64,000 bases of DNA from Novosphingobium flavum (GTDB lineage Bacteria > Pseudomonadota > Alphaproteobacteria > Sphingomonadales > Sphingomonadaceae): contig NZ_JACLAW010000011.1 in assembly GCF_014230315.1 (NCBI RefSeq), forward strand, positions 92,763-156,762, read 5' to 3'. The notes below the pieces were generated by a model that did no database searches, was not told the DNA's origin, and saw nothing but the letters and a program-made list of their open reading frames with translations. Shown piece by piece: positions 44,943 to 53,490 of this stretch. How positions within the stretch are numbered: the first letter of the stretch is position 1; the number at the start of each line of letters is the position of its first letter. A program made the translations under genes and the position numbers.

Positions 44943-45718
44943 TCGAGCAGCTTGGCTCTATCGCGCTACGCGTTCTGTCCGCCAACGGCTTGCTGACAGC
45001 GTTCGCCTGCGTGGGCTGCGTCATGCTCGCGGCGAACGCCCTGTCGCGCCATCTGACCGCAGGCCGTATCCACGGGTCTGCCATCGCCATCATCATCGGA
45101 TTGGCCGGCGCATTCTTTGCCGGAACCGTCACTGGCGGGGAGAAAGGCGTGGCCGACCTGCCTATCCTGGCCGGTATCGGCTTGCTGGGCGGGGCAATGC
45201 TGCGCGACTTCGCGATCACGGCCACGGCCTTCGAGGTCGATGTTGCCCATGCCCGACAGGCCGGCCTGCTGGGGTTCTTGGCCTTGCTGATCGGAACCGT
45301 GCTGCCGTTCATCGTCGGGGCCAGTGCCGCGTGGGTGGCCGGCTATACCGACCCCGTGGCGATCAGCACCATCGGCGCCGGGGCGATAACCTATATCGTC
45401 GGGCCCGTAACCGGCGCAGCGCTTGGTGCGAGTTCGGACGTAATTGCCATCTCCATCGCCACCGGGGTCCTTAAGGCGGTGCTGGTAATGGTCGTCACGC
45501 CGATGGTCGCCCGCTTCATCGGCCTCAACAACCCGCGCAGCGCAATGATCTTCGGCGGCCTGATGGGCACGGTCAGCGGCGTCACCGGCGGCCTCGCCGC
45601 AACGGACAGGCGGCTAGTACCCTACGGGGCGCTCACTGCTACCTTCCACACCGGGCTGGGTTGCCTGCTGGCCCCCTCTGTCCTGCACCTTTCCCTATTG
45701 GCGATAATGACAATGTAG
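44939..45718 (+). CDS. madM: Malonate transporter subunit MadM
   Basis: A 259-residue membrane protein with about seven hydrophobic segments. IHGSAIAIIIGLAGAFFAG, LGGAMLRDFAITATAFEVD, YIVGPVTGAALGASSDVIAI and MIFGGLMGTVSGVTGG are characteristic MadM segments. It forms the large subunit of the malonate:cation symporter with MadL. The start at 44939 overlaps the madL stop. It is the last gene of the malonate module before the recombinase island. Confidence 0.87.
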   Translation: MIEQLGSIALRVLSANGLLTAFACVGCVMLAANALSRHLTAGRIHGSAIAIIIGLAGAFFAGTVTGGEKGVADLPILAGIGLLGGAMLRDFAITATAFEVDVAHARQAGLLGFLALLIGTVLPFIVGASAAWVAGYTDPVAISTIGAGAITYIVGPVTGAALGASSDVIAISIATGVLKAVLVMVVTPMVARFIGLNNPRSAMIFGGLMGTVSGVTGGLAATDRRLVPYGALTATFHTGLGCLLAPSVLHLSLLAIMTM

Positions 45719-46049
45719 GTTGGGGCCCGCGAGCCACGAGCCAGCCTAGGTGACTCCGAAAGATTAATTGTCGGCCGGCGCCATGGGAGCCAAGGGTGCT
45801 GCCAGTCATCGAACCCACAGTACGACGCGGATAACACCCATTATACGAAACCGCCCCATCACCCGCCGACCAATCGAAAATCAGCATAATTCCATAAACT
45901 TACCCGCACAATTCGCTCGACTTCGGGCTTGTTCCACGCATTGGTGTTGACGGCAGCGCGAGACGCCGTGGCCACGCTCCGGGACCTGACCCCCGGGGCT
46001 TTGGGTGGTGGGAGCAGCGCGGTGCTGCTCCGCTGAAGGAGAGCCACCC
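45719..46049. other. Intergenic region at island border with a stem-loop
   Basis: No gene is seen in these 331 bases. Near its right end an 8-bp perfect stem (46011-46018 with 46024-46031) lies just before the ribosome-binding site AAGGAGAG of the DUF3489 gene and may affect its translation. No tRNA or clear attachment repeat was found here. Confidence 0.5.
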
Positions 46050-46337
46050 ATGCCCCGCCGAATGGCCCGCGAGCCGCAGAGCCCTGCCCCGAACAACGCC
46101 CCCGCCACCGACGCTCCGGCACCTGGAGCCCCCGCTTCCGGGGAGAGCAAGATCAGCAAGGTGCTCGCCCTGCTGCGCCGCGAAGACGGCGCCACCCTGA
46201 CCGAGATGGTCGAGGCCACCGACTGGCTGCCACACACGACCCGCGCCGCCCTGACCGGCCTCAGGAAGAAGGGCCACGCGCTCGAGAAGTCCAAGCGCGA
46301 CGGCGCGACCTGCTACCGCGTGACGGGTCTCGCCTGA
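46050..46337 (+). CDS. DUF3489 domain-containing protein
   Basis: The 95-residue protein has a Pro/Ala-rich N-terminus and a winged-helix-like DUF3489 core. That core reads SKISKVLALLRREDGATLTEM, WLPHTTRAALTGLRKKG and GATCYRV. Members are small DNA-binding-like proteins regularly encoded just before DUF2924 and a serine recombinase in sphingomonads and rhizobia; function unknown. AAGGAGAG precedes the ATG. The stop overlaps the next start (TGATG). Confidence 0.82.
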   Translation: MPRRMAREPQSPAPNNAPATDAPAPGAPASGESKISKVLALLRREDGATLTEMVEATDWLPHTTRAALTGLRKKGHALEKSKRDGATCYRVTGLA

Positions 46338-46792
46338 TGGTACAGCGCCAGCCCGCGCCGAACCTCGCCGCGCTCGATGATCTCGATGGCGCCGGGCTTG
46401 CCCGGCGCTGGCTGGAGGTCACCGGCCGGCCGGTCCCGAGGGTCAGCAACCGCCTCCTGCGCCTCGCCCTCGCCTGGGAAATCCAGGCGAGGGCCTCGGG
46501 CGGCCTGCCCCGCCGCATCCGCCAGCGGCTGGAACAGCGGGCAAACGGCCGCAACCAGACCCGCGAGATCCGCCCCGGCATGAAGCTGGTGCGCGAGTGG
46601 AACGGCGAACTGATCGTCGTCACGGTAAGCGAGGATGGCACAATCCGATGGCGCGAACGGACGTGGGATTCGCTCAGCGCGGTTGCCCGCGCGGTGACCG
46701 GCACCCGCTGGTCCGGTCCGGCCTTCTTCGGCCTGCGCACCGCTGCGGCTCCGGAAGGCCGCAAGACTGGTTCCCGGAGGGCCGCCGCATGA
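46337..46792 (+). CDS. DUF2924 domain-containing protein
   Basis: A 151-residue basic protein with the DUF2924 hallmarks: LARRWLEVTGRPVPRVSNRL-LR, LAWEIQARASGGL, GMKLVREWNGE and the C-terminal WSGPAFFGLR. The family is nearly always encoded beside a large serine recombinase and may assist it or act as a regulator; this is not proven. It overlaps DUF3489 by one base and the recombinase start by four. Confidence 0.85.
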   Translation: MVQRQPAPNLAALDDLDGAGLARRWLEVTGRPVPRVSNRLLRLALAWEIQARASGGLPRRIRQRLEQRANGRNQTREIRPGMKLVREWNGELIVVTVSEDGTIRWRERTWDSLSAVARAVTGTRWSGPAFFGLRTAAAPEGRKTGSRRAAA

Positions 46793-48501
46793 AAACCGTG
46801 CGCTGCGCGATCTACACCCGCAAGTCGAGCGAGGAGGGTCTGGAGCAGGATTTCAACTCGCTCGACGCCCAGCGCGAGGCCTGCGCCGCCTATATTCTCA
46901 GCCAGGCCAGCGAAGGCTGGAGCCCGGTGGCCGAGCGTTACGACGATGGCGGGCTCTCGGGCGGGACACTCGAGCGCCCTGCCCTGCAGCGTCTGCTCGG
47001 CGACGTGGCCGACGGCAAGGTCGACATCATCGTGGTCTACAAGGTCGACCGCCTGACCCGCTCGCTGCTCGACTTTGCCAAGCTGGTCGAAGCCTTCGAC
47101 AAGGCCGGGACCAGCTTCGTCTCGGTCACCCAGTCGTTCAACACCACGACCTCCATGGGGCGCCTCACCCTCAACATGCTCTTGTCCTTCGCCCAGTTCG
47201 AGCGCGAGGTCACCGCCGAGCGGATCCGCGACAAGCTCGCGGCCTCCAAGGCCAGAGGCATGTGGATGGGCGGGACCCCGCCGCTCGGCTACCGCCCCGA
47301 TGGCCGCACCCTCGCAGTGGTCGAGGACCACGCCGCAATCATCCGCGACATCTACCGGCGCTACCTCGAACTCGGCTCGGTCCGCCTTGTGGCCGACCAG
47401 TTGGTGGCCGCAGACATCCGCTCGCCCCTGCGTCAGACCACATCGGGCCGTGCCTATGGCGGGCAGCGGTTCTCGCGGGGACAGCTCTATGCGATCCTGC
47501 GCAATCCGATCTACGTCGGCGAGATCCCGCACAAGGAGCGGACCTATCCCGGCAACCACCCGCCCCTGATCGGCCGCGAGCAATGGGACGAGGCCCAGCG
47601 GCTGCTCACCGCCCACCGGCAGGGCACCCGCACCTCGCGCGTGCCCACCGCGAGCCTGCTGGCCGGGCGGATCTTCGATGGTTCAGGCGAGCCGCTCCTC
47701 GCCAGCCACGCCTCGAAGCGCGGCGCGGGCAGCGCGCCGACCGCAGCCACCCGTTACCGCTACTATGTCAGCCGCAGCCTCCAGCGCAGCGAGGGTCAGG
47801 CAGATACCCCCACCTTCCGCATCCCGTCCCGCGAGATCGAGGAGGTGGTCTGCCGCGAACTCGCCGTCCTGCTCGACGATCCACTCGATCTGGCCGAGCG
47901 GGCGGGCCTGCTCATCGAGCCCGCCGTACTGGGTCAGGCGGTGCGGCGCTGCGAGGTCCTCGCCGCCGACCTGCGGCTGCGCCGGACGGCGGCCGTTGCC
48001 GCCGTGCTCGACCGGGTCGGGATCCATCCCGACCGGATCGAACTGGCGGTTAAGGTGGACGCCCTCGCCGATCTGCTGAACTCACCGCCCGTTTCAGGTT
48101 CCTCCCCTGCCCCCGACATCATCCACACCGTGCCGGTCCGCGTGACCCGAACCGGGCATGTGGTGCGGCTGGTGCAGGACGACAGCGCTTTCGCCACCGG
48201 GCCAGAGCGCGCGACCACCCTCGAAGGCCTACTCGCCCGGGCGCACCGCTGGTGGGGCATTCTCTGTCGGGGCGAGACTGACATCACCACGCTGGCCGCG
48301 CGCGAAGACGTCACCGCCTCCTACATGACCCGGGTCGTGCGCCTTGCCTTCCTCTCGCCAGAGGTCACGGCCGCGGCGCTCGACGGCCGCCTGCGCGCCG
48401 AGATCGATGCGGCAGCCCTGCTTGCGCCCGGGGCGATTGACGCGGACTGGGCAGATCAGGAACGGCGGTTTCTGCCGGGTAAGACCGCAGCGGCCAGATA
48501 G
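46789..48501 (+). CDS. Large serine recombinase (resolvase/invertase family)
   Basis: The 570-residue protein has an N-terminal resolvase domain. IYTRKSSEEGLEQDFNSLDAQ carries the catalytic Ser, and KVDRLTRSLLDFAKL and LSFAQFEREVTAERIRDK follow. A recombinase domain (GGTPPLGYRPDG, RGQLYAILRNPIYVGEI) precedes a long C-terminal helical part. The zinc-ribbon Cys residues usual in phage integrases are not obvious. It starts at 46789 with GGAGG upstream. It would catalyse site-specific integration or excision, but no matching attachment repeats could be found by eye, so it may be a resident gene. Confidence 0.87.
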   Translation: MKTVRCAIYTRKSSEEGLEQDFNSLDAQREACAAYILSQASEGWSPVAERYDDGGLSGGTLERPALQRLLGDVADGKVDIIVVYKVDRLTRSLLDFAKLVEAFDKAGTSFVSVTQSFNTTTSMGRLTLNMLLSFAQFEREVTAERIRDKLAASKARGMWMGGTPPLGYRPDGRTLAVVEDHAAIIRDIYRRYLELGSVRLVADQLVAADIRSPLRQTTSGRAYGGQRFSRGQLYAILRNPIYVGEIPHKERTYPGNHPPLIGREQWDEAQRLLTAHRQGTRTSRVPTASLLAGRIFDGSGEPLLASHASKRGAGSAPTAATRYRYYVSRSLQRSEGQADTPTFRIPSREIEEVVCRELAVLLDDPLDLAERAGLLIEPAVLGQAVRRCEVLAADLRLRRTAAVAAVLDRVGIHPDRIELAVKVDALADLLNSPPVSGSSPAPDIIHTVPVRVTRTGHVVRLVQDDSAFATGPERATTLEGLLARAHRWWGILCRGETDITTLAAREDVTASYMTRVVRLAFLSPEVTAAALDGRLRAEIDAAALLAPGAIDADWADQERRFLPGKTAAAR

Positions 48502-48549
48502 CCGCGCAGCCGGTTCGAACAATGGGCCGCCGTCGTTAGCGGCAGACCA

Positions 48550-48711
48550 TCAGGCCGCCTGCGCCTTGGTCAGCGCATCGGCGATCATCGCCGCCATCGC
48601 CTCTTCGGCCCGGAGGCGTACGGCCTCGTCCTTCGACGACATGTCGTGGCGCAGCCATTGCGGCGCGCGTTGCACCACGGCCTGGATGATGCTGGCGATG
48701 TCCCCGTTCAT
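48550..48711 (-). CDS. Small DUF6771-like protein
   Basis: The 53-residue frame reads IASIIQAVVQRAPQWLRHDM-SS and VRLRAEEAMAAMIADAL, resembling short DUF6771 proteins of sphingomonads. No clear ribosome-binding site precedes the ATG at 48711, and a longer reading to 48867 is possible. It converges with the recombinase gene. Function unknown; a tentative call. Confidence 0.4.
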   Translation of the reverse strand: MNGDIASIIQAVVQRAPQWLRHDMSSKDEAVRLRAEEAMAAMIADALTKAQAA

Positions 48712-48904
48712 GGGCGACGCAATGCCTGATCCGTCAGCATTTCGCAAATGCACAACGACGGGTTGAGCCTTCTTGATGTGAAACCTGGGGCGGCAAACGC
48801 CGGCGACGCCCCTCGACAGAGCCGCCGTTTGACGCTTCGAAAGGGTTCCCCAAAACCCGCCCTTCATTCATCAAACCAGGTGCTTCGGCATGAACGAACA
48901 GTGG

Positions 48905-49465
48905 TTAATCCCAGCCACGACTCCAACTGAAGCCGTTTGCTATTTGGCGCGCTGCATCAACTTGGTCGCTCTCCAATAACGGTAGGTAGCTATCTACGTA
49001 TGAGATGTATGCGCCCAGCAAATCTCTGTAACTCGGATCGTCGGAACCCTTCGAAAGAGACAGCAAGCCTCCGACGCCGAACTCCTTCTTCACGCCGAGT
49101 ATAGCGGCTCTCATCTCGCTGAAAGCGCGATGGTGATTTTCAAAGCTGAACCAGCGTTTGCGCGCCCGGATGGCGTTTTCTCGCGCTCTTCGAAGCGCCC
49201 AGAGCGCCCGCTCCTTGCTGCCCAAATCAGGCGACGGTTGGTCATCCCTAAATGGACCTTGGATTTCTCTGGCGCTTGCACCACCCGCTGTGAGGAGCAT
49301 GATCCCAAGCCCCCCGCCCCCTACTAACACGCCCGCCATGCCGAAATCGATCAGCGTCACAAAATACGGGGAGCCAGAAGGCAAGGCGGTTGCGCCGATC
49401 ATGGCCGCGAATCCTCCGCCAGCCACAGTCGCGCAAAGTGTTGCAGTGACCCCCCTTCTATCCAT
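48905..49465 (-). CDS. Hypothetical membrane-anchored protein
   Basis: The 186-residue protein has two hydrophobic N-terminal segments (TATLCATVAGGGFAAMIGATA and FGMAGVLVGGGGLGIMLLTAGGA) and a charged helical cytoplasmic part. No family was recognised. Codon use is less GC-biased at third positions than in flanking operons, which fits acquired DNA in the recombinase island. Confidence 0.5.
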   Translation of the reverse strand: MDRRGVTATLCATVAGGGFAAMIGATALPSGSPYFVTLIDFGMAGVLVGGGGLGIMLLTAGGASAREIQGPFRDDQPSPDLGSKERALWALRRARENAIRARKRWFSFENHHRAFSEMRAAILGVKKEFGVGGLLSLSKGSDDPSYRDLLGAYISYVDSYLPLLESDQVDAARQIANGFSWSRGWD

Positions 49466-49810
49466 GCTCGAGGCATATCAACGACCGTCGCGTTTGCAAG
49501 GTATGGTACTGGCCTGAGCTTCCGTCGGTCCAAGGCGCCGTACCGCTGAAGGAGATCCGTCACGGAGGTGACTGACTTAAGACTGACTGGGCGCGCTACC
49601 GCTTGGTGGCCTCGGGAACCGCTGACATTGTCGACATTCACGGTGCCGGATCAGGGCGATGTAACCGGTCGTTGGATCTCGTCGCTCGCGGCGCGCCAGA
49701 GTGACAAGTGGGACTTTCCTGCCGATCGCTGCAGCTGCTGGGAGCGACCAACTAGTTACCGAAACCGGTCATTCGTGAACGCGCGAACGCCCTCTCCTCT
49801 ATGTCTAGGC
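49466..49810. other. Intergenic region without recognised features
   Basis: About 345 bases separate the membrane-protein gene from the small gene at 49811. Short frames exist on both strands, but none has a convincing start site or family match. No repeats or RNA genes were seen. Confidence 0.5.
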
Positions 49811-50038
49811 CTAAATCAAATCCCAGCCGGCAACACGCGCCTCTACGATCGCCTTGAGCGATTCTTCGAGCGTATCGCCCGGCTTTCCGGTAGCTGTCCA
49901 GCTAAACCCTTGCGCGTCGGGTTGAGAAAGACGTTGGCAGGTCGGCGCCGAAACTGGAGTCACTTTGGATAACTTGCAGGCCGCCTCATAGTAACCCTTC
50001 AGAGCCTCGTTGATATCGGCTTCGGTTCCCTTTGGCAT
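49811..50038 (-). CDS. Small hypothetical protein, HicB/DUF1902-like length
   Basis: A 75-residue soluble protein starting MPKGTEADINEALKGYYEAA and ending LKAIVEARVAGWDLI. The ATG at 50038 is supported by AGGAGC upstream; a longer reading to 50101 is not needed. The C-terminal part (GKPGDTLEESLKAIVEAR) recalls antitoxin-like sequences of the HicB type, but no toxin gene is adjacent and the match is weak. Function unknown. Confidence 0.45.
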   Translation of the reverse strand: MPKGTEADINEALKGYYEAACKLSKVTPVSAPTCQRLSQPDAQGFSWTATGKPGDTLEESLKAIVEARVAGWDLI

Positions 50039-50241
50039 TCGTATTGCTCCTTCTTGGTGGGCGGAAAGATTGTGTGTCTGAATGCTGAAAACCTGAATCA
50101 CAGCGAACGGTGCGCGGGGCGAGAATTGCGACCGCAGCTGGGACGCCTCAATAGGGTTAGCTTCCGGATAGTCGATCAGGGATAGCGGCCGCTCACCCTA
50201 CCGCTAATCGCGCCTTCAGGTCAGGGTCCAGTCGGCGGCGT

Positions 50242-51888
50242 CTATGCGTTGATGATGGTCGACAAAGGAGCAAGCTTCAGGAGCAGCACTTTGCGCAACG
50301 CCTCATCCGAAGTCACTCGGGCGACAGCCGCCGCCTCATAGTCGGCACGACCTTGGAACTTGAGCGCCTTCGCTATGGCGCCGAGGATGCCCGAATGTCG
50401 GACGGGGTAGCGCGCTATGATGCCATAGATGTCCTGCTCGGCTAGCATTGTCTGGAAACGCACGAGTTCTGCCGGATAGGCGGATTGTCCGCTGATCTGG
50501 ATGGTCGACGAAGCCGCCGCGACGAGTTCGTCTCGCTTCGGCATCTGGGCCAGAAGTGCGTCTCGCACTCGCCGCTCGGCGAGCCGCCCAGCCAAATGCT
50601 CTGCCGTCCCTTGCTTGGCAGCTGCGCCGATTCCCTCAACAACAATATCGGCAAGAAAGCCCGCCATCAGATCGGCTTGCTTCTCCTCATCCGACTCGTA
50701 CGTGGCGGCCTGCCTCTTGACGACCGCTGCCAAGACATCCGCGTCATAGTAAAGCGACTCCACCGAGAAGAACGGGAGAGGATAGATGCTCCCCGCTTGG
50801 AAATCGATGATGGCCTGCTCGGTCATGCCGTCATTGTCGATTAGGCCAAAGGCTTCGGTGTGATGCAGGCCGGTTGTCGATTGGATACCGATTACTGCAT
50901 GCTGCACATCCTTGCAGCTGCCTTTGGGCCTAATCGAGGCCTTCGGAAACAGAACTGAGTACATCGGGGTATCGAGGCTGGTGGCGGCACCTTCGGTGAA
51001 AAGAACGCGACGCCGTGAACCGAGGATATCGGTGACGAGCCCCTCGGGAAGGCGGTCCGTCTGTTCAACTACGTCGAAGTCCCAATGCTTCACCTCCCCG
51101 CTGGTTTGCCAGGCAACCGAGCGCACAATGCACACGCGCGACTTTGCGAAGGACGTTGGTAGATCCAGCTCGTGGGTACTGATAACGAACTCGCAGTCGA
51201 GACGCGACTTGATGAGCGTCGCGATCAGTGGGACGACGATTGAGCGATGAAGGTGCAATTCCGGCTCGTCGATTAGGAAAACCACGCCCGGCTTTGCCGC
51301 GATCACCTCCGCGATTAGGATGAGCGCAATGCGCTCTCCATCGGACATGCGCGCATAACTGAATATGTTATCGCCCGACGTCGCCTTGAGCTCGTTGTCG
51401 GCGATGAGCATCTGAACGGGTATGTTTGCCTGTTGGAGGACCTGGTTGACCCTGTCGAGCGGGGACTCTTTCGATTGAAGTTTCGCAATCGCGCCAGCCG
51501 TTTCGGAGGAATCCGAATTCCTCGCGATCGTCTTTGCGCAATCGTTGATATATTGATGTTCAGCCGCCGTCAGGTCGTGGATCGCCTTTTCGTTTCGTTG
51601 ATTGCCGGAAAAGTTCTTCCACCGCGCTTTTGCTGAATTGTCCCATGCTGGCAGATTGTCCGCGAGATCCCTTCGGCTCTTGGGTGTAAGTGATAGGCTT
51701 TCACCGTCGAACAGGGCTGTCCTGCTCCCGGGCAGGTAGATGGTATTTAATTCGGGCTTCTGCCGGAGGCGGTGCATGAGAGCAGACTTGCCCGTCCCGT
51801 TGCGACCGACGATGAAAAGTGGATGGGCTGAATCGACTGTGAGATAAAGGGTCGATTCTGCCGGACCCGGCAGAGAAAAATCAGTCAC
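50242..51888 (-). CDS. ABC-type AAA ATPase with DUF4435-like C-terminal domain
   Basis: The product has about 548 residues. The N-terminal half is an ABC-like ATPase: Walker A GRNGTGKSAL, signature YARMSDGER, Walker B VVFLIDEPELHLH and switch His in STHELD. The C-terminal half begins RRVLFTEGAATSLDTPMYSV and includes FGLIDNDG, the pattern of DUF4435 (a TOPRIM-like, possibly nuclease domain). OLD-like ATPase-nuclease proteins often serve in phage defence. The GTG at 51888 with GGGGG upstream is chosen; an upstream start at 51993 lacks support. It is alone in an island beside a recombinase. Defence role is inferred. Confidence 0.7.
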   Translation of the reverse strand: MTDFSLPGPAESTLYLTVDSAHPLFIVGRNGTGKSALMHRLRQKPELNTIYLPGSRTALFDGESLSLTPKSRRDLADNLPAWDNSAKARWKNFSGNQRNEKAIHDLTAAEHQYINDCAKTIARNSDSSETAGAIAKLQSKESPLDRVNQVLQQANIPVQMLIADNELKATSGDNIFSYARMSDGERIALILIAEVIAAKPGVVFLIDEPELHLHRSIVVPLIATLIKSRLDCEFVISTHELDLPTSFAKSRVCIVRSVAWQTSGEVKHWDFDVVEQTDRLPEGLVTDILGSRRRVLFTEGAATSLDTPMYSVLFPKASIRPKGSCKDVQHAVIGIQSTTGLHHTEAFGLIDNDGMTEQAIIDFQAGSIYPLPFFSVESLYYDADVLAAVVKRQAATYESDEEKQADLMAGFLADIVVEGIGAAAKQGTAEHLAGRLAERRVRDALLAQMPKRDELVAAASSTIQISGQSAYPAELVRFQTMLAEQDIYGIIARYPVRHSGILGAIAKALKFQGRADYEAAAVARVTSDEALRKVLLLKLAPLSTIINA

Positions 51889-52299
51889 GCATACCCCCAA
51901 TTTAACTAGCCCACGATATAGGTGCAGGCAGGGTTTTGTGGAAGGGCACGAGCGTCGGGCACCTTGTGGACAGTCTGCTTCGCGCCGTTCCATCGGCCGC
52001 TACTGTCTGAAGCCGACGTTCACGGCAACTGATCTGAGTGACCGGCTTGGGTCGTCCCCGGAAATCGACGCTGACGGATTTGTATGTCAGCTATCCCGTT
52101 TTCACGGCTGTAAGCAGTCATTCCGGACCGCCCAACTTTTCAGACATTCAGCCGCGACGCGCCGCGCCGGCTTTGTCGCCACCAACTCAATTCGGAAGAA
52201 TGCCAACCTACCGGTGATGCCGCGGGTCTTCACTCAGACGCGCATTTTCGAAGCTTGGCCGGAACAGAAATGGACGATCGAGAGCGGCTGTAGACGTGC
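51889..52299. other. Intergenic region without recognised genes
   Basis: About 410 bases with no convincing coding frame; one plus-strand frame (51938-52375) shows no family pattern and has stop-dense shadows. Probably decayed DNA at the island edge. Confidence 0.45.
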
Positions 52300-52460
52300 G
52301 TGTGTGCTTTGGCGAGAGCTTCCAATCTCGCCACCGACGCGATTGGTGCTGCGGCGGCTCACCTTAACAATCTGAGAGAAAGGTGGCTAAATCCGGCGAA
52401 CCTTGTCCGGCGCGAGGCCAAGGTGATGCCGGGCTTACCCGACCGTATTCTGCCCGTAGC
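52300..52460 (+). pseudogene. C-terminal fragment of a DNA methyltransferase-like protein
   Basis: The frame encodes ASNLATDAIGAAAAHLNNLR followed by ERWLNPANLVRREAKVMPGLPDRILP. This resembles the C-terminal ends of large class I restriction-modification methyltransferases, where a L-RERWLNPP--V---E-v-PGyPdRi-P pattern is common. No catalytic motifs are present upstream, so it is only a remnant. Confidence 0.4.
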
Positions 52461-52608
52461 GAACGGCGCGGGCTTGACCCGCGGTCGATTCGATGCGACA
52501 TATTGCTCGACCGCAATTGGGGATCTCTCTCCCACCCGCGCAAACCCAGCGACCAGTGCCGAAAGGCGAGCGTCCAGCGGCAGCCAGCGAAAAAGAGGGT
52601 CGGTCAGG

Positions 52609-52641
52609 GGGCCGCTTCGAAAGGAGCGGCCCTTTCCGTTT
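52609..52641 (+). terminator. Stem-loop terminator
   Basis: GGGCCGCT (52609-52616) pairs with AGCGGCCC (52625-52632) around an 8-nt loop, followed by TTTCCGTTT. It is downstream of the methyltransferase remnant. Confidence 0.6.
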
Positions 52642-52651
52642 AGGTGCGGCC

Positions 52652-52873
52652 ATGCTCACGCTCATTGCCACCTCTGCCGCTGCGTGGACCCTCTCCGTCT
52701 ATACCGACCCGATCGATCGCACGAGGCGCTCGATCGCCAGCCTGGCCACTGCCCAGAGTCCCCTGATCATCCAGCGCGATGTGACGTCGCGGACCGAGCT
52801 GGCCGTTACGGTTAAGCCGCAGCACGACCCGAGCTTACCCGAGCCGGGCCAATCGAATACCGCTTCGGGCTGA
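52652..52873 (+). CDS. Possible small protein with hydrophobic N-terminus
   Basis: A 73-residue frame starts MLTLIATSAAAWTLSVYTDP with a signal-like segment. It overlaps the tail of the ATPase remnant on the other strand. No family was recognised, and AGGTG upstream is only a weak start site. It may not be a gene. Confidence 0.22.
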   Translation: MLTLIATSAAAWTLSVYTDPIDRTRRSIASLATAQSPLIIQRDVTSRTELAVTVKPQHDPSLPEPGQSNTASG

Positions 52874-53100
52874 TGGACGATGAGCGGCGCACGGCTCTCG
52901 CTGGTCATCATCAGCGCGAGCAGCACCGATTGCTGCTGGCCGAGCGATAGCTTCTTGAAGTCGCGCGGCACGAACCGGGCCGCCCCACCAATGCCCGGCA
53001 TCTTCTTGGTAACGCTGAGCTTGGGCCGGTCAGGGACTGCGATCGTCTCGAGCTGGCTCAAGAGATCGGCGTTATCCTCATCAGGGCCGCAACCTGATGC
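52865..53100 (-). pseudogene. Fragment of an SMC/ABC-like ATPase
   Basis: The minus strand encodes NADLLSQLETIAVPDRPKLS, then FKKLSLGQQQSVLLALMM followed by SESRAPLIVHQPE. LSLGQQQS is an ABC signature and PLI--QPE a Walker B plus catalytic Glu, as in TrlF- and SMC-like defence ATPases. The frame is lost right after QPE, and the Walker A part is missing. A clear remnant of a larger gene. Confidence 0.5.
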
Positions 53101-53490
53101 TCCGGATCGTCCGACCTAGCCGCCGTTCCATTGCTCTAGATCGAGCAGTGAACGAGGGGTAGCTTCGGCCTTGCCCAGTTCAGAACCGGCCTTTCCAGAC
53201 AGCCCAACATTGCAGCGCAAAAGCACGAGGAAACCACCGCCGCGTTGGCAAAAATGGGCGGCAACGGCCGCGCCATGCGCTGCCTCGCCACCTTGAAGAA
53301 AAGGAACTCGTGGCACCAGGTGCCCTGAGCCCTTCGGTTCGCGGCGGCTGTATAGGATTGAACATAGCGGTGGCGATTGCATGAATGCGACAGCGCCGCA
53401 CCCTTGTTGGACGCGTCTCCGAATGCGACAGTCAGAATTGGGGTGGTTTGGGGCGGGCCTCGCGCGATTGAAGACTTGACGAAGGATTCC
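53101..53490. other. Non-coding stretch before the Gfo/Idh gene
   Basis: About 390 bases between the ATPase remnant and the oxidoreductase start. No supported gene is present; frames on both strands lack start sites and family patterns. The right part must hold the promoter of the gene at 53491. Confidence 0.45.

Noticed and set aside
45719..53490. Integrated element with defined att sites for the serine recombinase
   Set aside because: No matching direct repeats were found at the two ends by eye, so the element boundaries cannot be stated.
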